Assembly (NCBI GenBank): GCA_900155495.1
Contig: FTLJ01000986.1
Span: 1-40,939, forward strand
Direction of reading: 5' to 3'
Length of the DNA: 40,939 nt
From: Porogramme epimiltina
Lineage: Eukaryota; Basidiomycota; Agaricomycetes; Polyporales; Polyporaceae
Shown here: positions 9,454 to 18,268 of the stretch, piece by piece
Layout: each line of letters begins with the position of its first letter
Position numbering within the stretch: the stretch's first letter is position 1
Position numbers and translations under genes: made by a program
The notes under the pieces: model-generated
Told to the model about the DNA's origin: nothing
Database searches by the model: none
The model's input: the letters and a program-made list of their open reading frames with translations, nothing else

Positions 9454-11958
9454 CTAATCCTCTCTTTCTAAAAGTTCCTGAAGTGGTAAAACCTTCACAG
9501 CTCCCTCTCTTCTAGGTGCCGACTCCCAAGTTGACAATATCAAGACTTGTCCCATTCGGGAAAATTGGATAGAGGCCATGAACCCTCCCATGCCTTCACT
9601 CGCGACACATTTCCCGTCCGCTACCCTCCATAGCCGCAAAGCATAGCCAAAGTACGACGTCGCCACATATTGACCATCTGGAGAGAAGGAAATCCTGTAG
9701 CTTGAATGCAAATAGGAATATTGACACCCGACCGACCACAGTAAGGCCCCTGTTCGCGTATCCGACATGTTGACTGCTCTATTTGTCGCAGTTGTACTCG
9801 CCCAACACAAAAGGCGACCATCTGGGGACAACTGTACGCATCCATACTCATGCTCCATGGGACTCCGACGATCTCCTGAGGCGTCAGTGAGAAATGTGAC
9901 GCGGGGAACCTCCGTGTGGAAATTGAATGTTTCTACGTCCCCACAGCTACAAACTGCGACAATTGAGTTATCGCCGTCAGAAAATGCCGCGTCCATGCGA
10001 AAGTGGGTAGTGGGTTTCTCGTGATGGGGAATGGTTGGACCCAGCTCCCATGTCGTGGTGTTCCACACGCATATTTCGTAGATCGCCTCGGGTCGGAAGC
10101 GGACCAGGAGCCATTTATTGCTAGGAGATACTTGGCTAAAACCCGTTAACTGCCTTAAGTGATTGAAGAGCGTATTCCAGGGACGTGAGACAGGGCTTTT
10201 AACGTCCGTACGGTGAACCAAATCGAAATTGGACATGCGCCAGATGGATACAGTGCCTGCAGCAATGTCGGCGATGAGTAAAAACTCCCCAAAGGCTCTC
10301 GTGCATGGGTTGCGGATGTCCTCTGTCCGACCATCATCCAGAGTTGCGACGATTTCTCCATGGAAATGGTCCCATATGACTGGAACCCTCCCATGCGAGC
10401 TAGACTTGAATTTCAATACCACAATAAAGTCTTCTAGTCCATTTGGAGAAGGAAGAAATATAAGTGGAGTATCTCCCCCCGTGATTGTAGTCCTGATAAT
10501 TCTGGTTTGCGAGTCCCATACGATGACATTTGGCTTTCCGTCATATTGTTTATGGCAGGCGATCCATTTCCCGCTCGTGGATACGATGTAGTGCCATGAG
10601 GACGCGGTATCCTCATCGATCTCGTTCAAGTTTCCTGTACATTGTTACTATGCATAAGTATCAAATAAATCTTTCGCACAGTCACTTGAGGGACTGCTTT
10701 CGACTCACTATCTGTGGCTGTGAACTCCGTCTTCAAAGTTCCATTGCGATAGAGCTTAGGAAAAGCGAATCGGACATCGTCATCGATACGTGCCGCAATA
10801 TCAGCAGATAAACTCTTTGTAATTTTGAAAGTAAGGAAGACGGCCTTTGTTTCCTCCTTTTTCTCGAGGCTGAGGATAGACTGTTCAATTCTATCACAGA
10901 GAGCACTATATTTCCAGTGTGACAATCCTTCGGTTTTACTTGCAAGATCATTTATTACATCATCGAGCTTGATGTGAAGGGCCTGAAGAGCCGGACAAGG
11001 CCGGCTGTGTGAGAGTAGACGAGCGATTGCTTTCAGACTCGATTTATCCAGTGGTTGGTGAAACTGAAGGGCCAAGGAGCAAAGACGTGGAAACTCGGAG
11101 AGATTAAGAATGCGGCCATCTAAGAGGAGATGAGGAATGCTAACAAATAAAAGGACTCTCAGGCATACCAAGAGATGAGCAATGCTTTACGGGAATGTAC
11201 ATGTGCGTGATGCTGTGACAAAACACTGTTGCGATATTACAAGCGAAATTGCGATTGACCTCAAAGTTGTGCCCTGATTCATGAGGGTTCTTGTTAAGCT
11301 TCACCTAAAGCACTATCAGGACAACGCAATCATTACTTGCCGCCGTGAAGCTACGCACCGTAAGGCGAGATAAATGGCAAACGCGGGAAGCAATATGTGT
11401 CGAGATATTCGAATTCATGTCTTCATCATTGCGTATACCTGAGCATTCAAGGGTGCGGAGGGAGGGAAATGCACCAATGAGGTGGAAAACGCGACTTGCG
11501 GGCACATTGTTGACACTGAGTTGTATGATGTTGTGATAGCGTTGAGAGATGCATCTTCGAGTGACAATATTGAGGCGAATATCGAACCATACAGCGAGGT
11601 CAATAGTACATGGACCAATCTTCCTAAGGAGTAAAAGGGCACGATGTATTGGAACCGATGAGATTGATTCAAGACGTGGCGCCGTAAACTTGATATCATG
11701 GATGAGATAGCGGAACAGTGGGTTTGCGTCCAGTGCTTGTTCCAGAGAGTCTAATGCATCTTCATCCTCGATATAAACAGTCCAAAAGAGATTGACGCGA
11801 CTTCGATGGAGCCAGTCTTTGCAGATCAGGGCGCAGATGCAAAGTGTTCGGAGATATTTCGCTTCTCCTAAGTTGTTACTACATTCGTGAGCTCCCTCTG
11901 CGCCGATGTGATCGATGACGTAGAGGCCGATCTCTGGAAGAAGGGATGCTTGGGGCAT
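9454..11958 (-). CDS. F-box / WD40-like fusion protein, copy B (775 aa)
   Basis: Four exons: 11958-11359, 11304-11169, 11119-10709 and 10634-9454, total 2328 nt, all with GT-AG introns at the same places and phases as copy A. The N-terminal F-box reads LLPEIGLYVIDHIG, then YLRTLCICALICKDWLHRSR. The C-terminal half has WD40-like motifs such as FSPDGQYVATSYFGYALRLW and a preceding LSPDGRLLCWAS. The joining intron 10635-10708 links TEFTATD to NLNEIDED in frame. If it were retained, the upstream frame would run to a stop after QET, and the WD40-like part could be a separate ORF starting at 10,629. Role inferred: SCF substrate adaptor whose C-terminal propeller-like part could bind the target. An in-frame upstream ATG lies at 12,270; I prefer 11,958. 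Confidence 0.82.
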
Positions 11959-12731
11959 GGTGGGGTTCAGTGTAGAAATGTGAAGAGCGAGAGCAAGGAT
12001 GCTATCAGCCCTGGGCTTTGAGGGTGAACAGTTGAAGTGGGCCAACATTGAGCGCTCGTGTCCTTGGAACCCACTTATTAGAAGTGATTGTATGAAGTTC
12101 CAACTCCTGTGGCCTAGACCATTTGCATTCCAAATTCCAAGTTCCCAATCCAAGGAGCCATATGTGGTGGAGCCTTCTGATGGCACGCTGAGGTTCACAG
12201 ACGAAGGTATCAACATTGAATCACAATATACAGGAGACGGCCACTGTCTGGTCGGCATCGTAATGCTCATATAATTATAATGCGCTGAGTATACTCAGAG
12301 ATTATTATCATGCGTTAACAGGAGGTGCACATTTAAAGCAGCAGCGCCGTCAGCCAAACTTCAATACGTTGAGTGAGTAAGAGCGGTATATTGCAGAATT
12401 TAAGGTTGCGACGTATCCGGTTTCAATGAAGCCAGTCCTTGAGGAGAAGAATGATACTAGGAGTTGTGGAAAGATGGCTGACGCAGCCTGGTATTAGACA
12501 CTGGCATCCTCGGAACCCTATGCTCCCACAGTGAGACAAAATTGCCATTCACCCACTGTTTACCTCCCGATTGGGTCTCCAACGTGTTCATTTTTGCCCC
12601 AATCGATTGCCTTCGTTGTGTGCGCACACCGCCCGGGCTATTGTGGTCGTGTATTAGTGCTCCGGGTAAGTCAAGTATCTACGAGAGGTCGTAAAATCAT
12701 CAAGAGTCCAGATACGCTGGCATCTTTGGTA
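11959..12731. other. Spacer between carrier 3' end and F-box/WD40 copy B start
   Basis: No supported gene. The bases next to the F-box start resemble the 5' leader of copy A: both encode a similar stretch SPSK..ADS.LAL before the preferred ATG. The rest (12,280-12,730) is AT-richer and holds only short frames. It probably contains the promoter of the minus-strand F-box gene and the 3' end of the carrier transcript. Confidence 0.45.
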
Positions 12732-14181
12732 TCACATCGCCTCTATGCCAAACAGGTACCTCACACGCTCGAAGATCAAGAACGTCAACACCGTATGCGT
12801 CCCCAACTGTGGAAGTCTGTCAGCGCAAGAGCGATCAAGGACGGGGTGTAAACTCACCCGAGCCCAGCACATCCCGAAGCCCTTGAAGAACCCGAAAGGA
12901 CCCTCGTTGACCATGATCTGCCTCACGCAGTCGATGGCACCCTTGTACTGGTGTGTCTTGTCGTTCATCAACCGCACCTTGATCACGTCTACAGAACCAA
13001 TATTTGAATATAACTCAGAACGCCGCGCGATCTCACTCACCGACAGGGTTCGAGGTGACAGAGCAGAAGAACCTAATACAGTACGTCAGCACACTTGCCC
13101 CAAACCGATAGCCCATACTCGCCACTCACCCAGCAAACGTGCTCGCGACAAGGTGCAGCGGGACGCCCTCCTGCATCACCCCGCGCCGCTTCAGGGATTG
13201 CTTAATCTGGTCGTACGAGCAGATCTGCGTCCCGCTCAGTACGATCCCGCGGACCGTCGTCGGCACCACGCCCTTGTACAACGCGCGCACGCCTCCCCCG
13301 AGTGGTGATGCGCCCGCGACGACCGCCCTCTCCGCGCCGTCCTGCCATATTGACGCGAAGGCGTGGCGCATACTCCGGTACGGGCTGCCATTAGGGTAGT
13401 ACGCCTGTAGACGGACTTCGCGCGCACGTCAGAGACACGGCTCGAGCGAAGGGGGTTGCACGCACCTTTGACGAGGTCAGCGGGGTTCGCGAGAGAACTG
13501 CCAATCGTAGCTGCAATCGTCGCGGCCGCGATCTTGAGTGTGAGGCCGTCGCGCGAGAGCGCGCCCTTCGTCGCTTCGTAAATCCTGCGTGGGGGGTTCG
13601 GAGGGCTCGCGTGAGCGCACGCGCAGGCACAGGCGCGCGTCGCGCACTCACTTGTCCTTGAAGTACTCGTACGTGCCCATGCGGATCCCCGAGTACACGA
13701 TCTCGCGGAGGACGCTCGCGGACACCCCGCCCGCAAGGCTCCGCACGCCCTCGGTCCGCGCCATCTCGAGCCCGACGGCCCAAAATGAGTTCGCGCGCGC
13801 CCCTGGTGCTGTGTGGGGCGTTGTAAGAGCGTGGTGCAACTGGCAGGTGCGCGCGCGACGCACCTTGTGTGCGTAGCTGCTGGCGGACCTTGATGCTAAG
13901 CATAATTTCAGCTTTGGCTATTATCAGGCCACCGCGATGAAGCGCAAACCTACATGTCCGTAGGGTTGCAAAAGGCGGATGACGCCATATCTGGTAAGAT
14001 GTCGTCAGAGCGAGTTTGGAGACGTCGAAAACTTTTTCTGCATACTGCTGAAAGCCGCCCCTACAAACTTGAGGGCATATTGGGATTCCTGGACCTTCTT
14101 CTCCACCGCGGCGACTTTCTCCTCAAGTGGTGCGACGTTGATCGACTTCGTTGCCGCAATAGCCTTCGGCGCAGCCTGCAT
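12732..14181 (-). CDS. Mitochondrial carrier, dicarboxylate/UCP-like branch (334 aa), unit B
   Basis: Nine exons: 14181-14046, 13990-13954, 13895-13864, 13808-13652, 13584-13466, 13415-13130, 13072-13041, 12988-12858 and 12806-12732 (1005 nt, open). The exon 4 acceptor could also lie a few bases downstream in frame. The three signatures of SLC25 carriers are present: NPTDIIKVR (about 54-62), NPADLVKVRLQA and NPVDVIKVRLMND, one per repeat. The VRLMN and HTVLTF wording and the FGI end resemble the dicarboxylate/oxoglutarate/UCP branch, so the likely role is exchange of dicarboxylates or similar anions across the inner membrane; the true substrate is not visible. Residues 17-34 (PLEEKVAAVEKKVQES) form a charged helical N-terminal extension. 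The unit A paralogue is dead. Confidence 0.85.
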
Positions 14182-14289
14182 GCTTCGCAGTTCTCAGGGG
14201 TACGGAGTCTGGTAGAATCAAGAAGTCTATAGAGTGGAACGATGGGTTGGGAAGGCGCAATGATGTCAAGTCTGACGTCTGAGCAAGAG

Positions 14290-14760
14290 CGGGTATGCTT
14301 ATAAGCACTTCTGGCCCGGGCGAAGGGGATCGTAGGCGGTTTGCGGTCGTGGTCGTTGGCCAAGGGAAGGGAGGCGGGCTGCGCGCCGCTCCGTTATAGG
14401 CGGAAGTGGGAATTCGGAATGGCCAATGGTGCGAGGGTGTTGTCAGCATTGCCCTCCGCGACGGCGGACGGCCTGCTCGCTGTCCTGTGCGTGATCAGAT
14501 GACCGTGGCTGCCGTCTCACCCGTCGCGCTCGCCGGCGCTCGGCCGTCCGCCCTACCACAGCGGCGCGATTACGGCCTGTGACGAACGCCCGCCGCCCGG
14601 TTGGCATGCGGAACAGCGCGCCCAGCGCGGCCCCGTCGTTGTATTCGGAGGTGTCGTCGCATTCGGAGGGGCTGAACGAAGGCCCGCACAGCGAGCATGC
14701 CGCGCGGAAGCCGTCGGGCCACGGCGGAGGCGCACTCCGAATACGGCATCCAAAAATGGC
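14290..14760. repeat. Repeat R, copy 3 (right flank of duplication unit B)
   Basis: It matches copy 2 from the gcggtttgcggtcgt block through the tgaccgtg block and the gcgattacggcctg anchor at 14,566. It then matches copy 1 in the gcacagcgagcatgccgc block. Similarity fades near 14,760 after gcgcactccgaatacggcatc. It marks the right edge of the duplicated region, since no third ABC or F-box copy follows. Confidence 0.68.
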
Positions 14761-15344
14761 AACGGCGTCTACCCATTCCGCCGTCGCCGCACCCGACTCA
14801 CCTCTTCTTTACCATGTCTTGTCCTATCTCAAATCCGAATTGCGCCGCATATCACGTATAGGGGGCTTCGGTACGTCACGTTCATAGCTCCAATCGCGCG
14901 CAGGGCTGATAGCATGCTGTGAAAGTCACGGTGCTTCGGGTGCCCCGCGAGTCGTCTTCGACGCTGTCTACATGGACATCGAATAGTCCCCCATCAAGTT
15001 CACTTCCCTCTGAGTTATGTCTCGGTAAGGTGTATCCGTGAAACAGGCTTTCCTGTTGTAGGTGGAAGCTCACTCCTTCTCAGTAGATGGGATCGAAACC
15101 CAGATCTTGCAAGCGTTCAGTGTAGTACAGGTAATGTAACGATTCTCAGTGGCTTCTAATATTCGTACACTCTAAACGATTGCAGCATAGTCCTACATGC
15201 AACATATGTGTCATAATGGCATAGTGTCACGTCCCCGCCGTGTGTAATCATGTTGACAAGTCTATGTCCGTCGCTGCAAGCAAGGTAAGCAGGTGTCGCT
15301 AGCGTACTTGACGATAAGCAGTCCAACGTACTGTGAAGTGGCAA
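14761..15344. other. Spacer right of the duplication
   Basis: No supported gene. A minus-strand frame at 14,882-15,073 has a coding-like composition (GSELDGGLFDVHVDSVEDD) but no recognisable family and no clear splice partners. The minus strand also carries a tRNA-type B-box at 15,090-15,100. The 3' end of the NFKBIL1-like gene lies immediately to the right. Confidence 0.35.
15090..15100 (-). promoter_or_regulatory. RNA polymerase III B-box-like element
   Basis: On the minus strand the sequence ggtttcgatcc fits the B-box consensus GGTTCGANNCC with one inserted T, and sits in a possible T-arm (tggg, loop, ccca). I find no A-box or acceptor stem at tRNA spacing, so it is not a tRNA gene. It may be a remnant of a tRNA-derived SINE or chance. 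Confidence 0.25.
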
Positions 15345-16589
15345 TCACTGACTCTCCCGTTCTAGGAGATCGCTGAGACACCGCGCCACGATTCCGACGC
15401 CTTCCTCGATCGTCTCGCGCTCCTCTTCCCGCACGCGCGACCAAAGCCTCCCGAAACGGTCCGGATGCCACCGTTTCAGCGCGTTCCGGATCTTCTCTCT
15501 CGGCGTCTCTCCAGGGTGCACGGCCGACAGCACGAACGCGGTCACCTTGTCAGGGCGGACGTCCTCGGGTGCACGAGGCTGCGAGACCATCGGCCACGGC
15601 ACATCGCGGAAGCCGAGCTTCTCCCTCTGCCCAGCCGCCTCCTTCTCCGACTCTGTCTCCGTGCCCGCAGCCAGCGACTCGAGGAGCGCCCCCCAGCGCG
15701 CCTCGTATCGCGCCGCGGCCGCGCGCTCCTTCTCCCGTCTTCGCAGCTCGCGCTCCTTCCTCGCCCGCTCGCGTTCCTTCTCCTCCTCGATCCGCTTCCG
15801 CCGCTCGTACGCCGCGCGACACCGCTCCGCGTCGCGCCGCTGGGCCTGCAGGCGCCGGAGCTCGTCCTCGGCCACGCGCCGCGCCGTGTGCGGCTCCCAC
15901 GCCGCGCGCCACTCGCGGTGCGCCGCGACGAGCTCCTCGAACGACTCGGGCACGCCAGGATCCACCGGCGAGACGGGCACCGAGTGCGCGACAGCGCCGG
16001 CGCCGTGCGGGCCGTGGCGCGCGACGTGCGTCGCGACGGCGAGGAGGCGCAGGACGTGCGCGGGCGCGGCGCGGCCGCGCGCCTGCTGCTGCGCGCGCAC
16101 CCAGCGCACGGTGTCCTCGTTCGCGGCGGCCATTTCGGCGATCTGCTGCTCGAGCACCCACGCGTACGTGTGGGGCATGCGCGCGTGCGGCTCCGTGTCG
16201 GACGAGTCGTACGCGTACTCGTAGTCGACCGGGGAGGCGTCGCCGCGCGCGGGCGAGAAGGCGCCGGAGGGGGAGCGAGGGGAGTATGAGTGCTCGCGCG
16301 CATGGGAGACGGGCGAGCGCGGGTGCGCGGAGGCCTTGAGGGTGTGGATGTCGTATGGGTCGTAGTTGTACGCTGGAGAGTCCATCGTATGCGAGCGGCG
16401 CATGGTAGGATGCGATGTGGTGTGGATGCGAAGGCGCGAGCTGCTGCTGCTCCCCGAGGCAGAGCCTGGATATACCCCGTAGTTCATGTTGTCGTGGTGT
16501 GTAGACTTTGGCGAGTATGGGTAGTGGTGGCGTGTGTAGAACGCGGGAGCGGGCTCGGGGTCGTGTGCGTAGAACATGCTTGCTGACAA
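15345..16589 (-). CDS. NFKBIL1-like protein with coiled coil and HPDRF motif (414 aa)
   Basis: A single open frame with no needed introns. The N-terminal ~140 residues are low-complexity, rich in Tyr, Ser, Pro and His (HHYPYSPKSTHH). The middle is strongly charged and helical, with runs like RKRIEEEKERERARKERELR, a likely coiled coil. The C-terminal ~70 residues read KIRNALKRWHPDRFGRLW, then REEERETIEEGVGIVARCL. That arrangement resembles the C terminus of NF-kappa-B inhibitor-like protein 1 and its fungal relatives, where RWHPDRF sits in a J-domain-like helical region. No ankyrin repeats are visible here, unlike animal NFKBIL1. Very high GC produces long antisense frames, which I treat as shadows. 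Function unknown; I infer a scaffold or RNA/chaperone-related role only weakly. Confidence 0.75.
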   Translation of the reverse strand: MSASMFYAHDPEPAPAFYTRHHYPYSPKSTHHDNMNYGVYPGSASGSSSSSRLRIHTTSHPTMRRSHTMDSPAYNYDPYDIHTLKASAHPRSPVSHAREHSYSPRSPSGAFSPARGDASPVDYEYAYDSSDTEPHARMPHTYAWVLEQQIAEMAAANEDTVRWVRAQQQARGRAAPAHVLRLLAVATHVARHGPHGAGAVAHSVPVSPVDPGVPESFEELVAAHREWRAAWEPHTARRVAEDELRRLQAQRRDAERCRAAYERRKRIEEEKERERARKERELRRREKERAAAARYEARWGALLESLAAGTETESEKEAAGQREKLGFRDVPWPMVSQPRAPEDVRPDKVTAFVLSAVHPGETPREKIRNALKRWHPDRFGRLWSRVREEERETIEEGVGIVARCLSDLLERESQ

Positions 16590-18268
16590 TTAGCGTCGGT
16601 CAAGGATGGTGTGTGAGTGAAATCGGGAGAGGGCGGTTGGCGGCGCGAAGGGCGAATGTCGCTGATAGCGGGTGTGGCGTGCGCAGTAAGCTCGGGCTGG
16701 AACCTGATATGGCAGCTCGAGAGCAGACGGCGCGAGGTGGACGTGTGAGGGTAGACCAGTCGAGCAAGCACCAGCTAGGCTGTAGCGGGTTGCGAGAAAC
16801 GGGCGGTGGGATCGCACAAGCACAAGCGAGACGACGATCATATGTATACCTCCTCGGGAGGCCGGGCAGGCGCGCGAGCCCTCGCGCGGGCGCAGGCGCA
16901 GGCCTGCCCGATCTCCCCCTGGAAGGCCACCCAATGCGCGCCTGTGCACAGTCCGCCCGCACACACGGACAGCGTGTCGTGGAGGGCGTGCTGCAGCTGC
17001 GCGCTTCCCGAACTCTGGCCCTCTCGAATCAGGCCGCGCGGGGGCTGCCTCCCCTCCTCCGCGTGCCGAAACGGGCGCGTCCGGCGCGACAGCCTCAGCC
17101 TCCCCCGCTCATCTCGTCCGGCTCAAGTGTGTTGACACCGGCGTAGTCGCGCCGTGCTCCTTTATGAGGGCGTTCTAGCGGCTCCGCGCGCGGGGGGTCA
17201 TGGAACGCGCGCGTATCTCGCCCGGCTCACAATACATGGCCGAGGAGCAGCAGTCGGAATCGGGACGGTCGACGGTGCCCCCGGCGCCGAACTGCGATCC
17301 GCATGTCCTTCACACGCTGCTTTGTCCACCCTCGGGCGTCTCTCCTGCGCGTGGACCTATCCGTGGAGCGCCATTCGATTCTAGGGTTTTGACGGTATGT
17401 CAGGTGAATCTCGCTGCTATGTTGACAGAATCCACTGTACAGCGCGCTCGTCAGCTTCCCTCGCGCTACGACGCGAAGACAAAGCATTACCACTAGCAAC
17501 GCGCAACCAGACCGGCAATAATGCCTAGGGGGTGCCGCGATGACGCTTAAGCTCAGTAGCCTACGGGCACACACGCGTTTACCGTCCTCCGCGTCGAGCT
17601 CGGCGACCAAGTCGAAATCTTTCGCACCGCTGAGAACTTGCATATCGCGAAGAGCGAGATAAGTGGGCGCGGGGACGGGATTATCGCATGTCGTAATCTA
17701 ACGCCACGCCGCGCGTCACGCAATCGCGGGGCCACGCCTCGAGGCTGGCGGGGAACCCTTGGCTTCGCGCAGGAGGCAACGGCGTGGTGGGTGGGTGTGG
17801 GTGTGGGGGCTGGGCTGGGGCGCGGCTTGTGATCGCGGGGCGCTTGCGGGCGCGAGAGCCCTCGACTCTCGGGCCCCGGGGGTACAAGTACAAAGAGGTT
17901 TGGGGGGACGGTTGAGGCGATGGAGGGGGAGCCCCACAACGGCGCGAGAAGGGCAAGAGGCGGAGGTCGGTGCGCCCAGGCGCCGGTGGGGGTGCGTTGA
18001 ATGGTGCGTTCTGGAACGCTTCGGACGTCGCTGACACAGTGCTGCAGGGATCGAGATCCAGCGGGGACGCCGTTGGGGGTGCGTAACATCAATAATCGAT
18101 TAGTAAAAGTACATGGGGGCAAGAAAGCAAGAAAAAAAGAGCGACGACAGCGAACGATCGAGTTGAGGCGAGTGATTTTGTGTACAAGTCCCTTCCATCC
18201 AATGTCTATGTACGTACGGCGCATCACGCCCCAAGTCGAATCGACTGCTGTCAACTGGGGAGGCGCTG
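16590..18268. other. Intergenic region between NFKBIL1-like and DUF6534-type genes
   Basis: About 1.7 kb with no gene I can support. The part next to 16,590 should hold the promoter of the minus-strand NFKBIL1-like gene. A short minus-strand frame at 17,580-17,643 (MQVLSGAKDFDLVAELDAEDG) ends at a gtaaac donor-like site and could be the first exon of an unrecognised gene or a fragment, but no continuation fits. Around 17,790-17,830 there is a G-rich run of gtgggtgtgggtgtggg type. Confidence 0.4.

Noticed and set aside
15465..16303. Several long frames on both strands overlapping the NFKBIL1-like gene
   Set aside because: They are Arg/Ala/Pro-rich products of very high GC in other frames, while the minus-strand 414-residue frame has a recognisable C-terminal domain.
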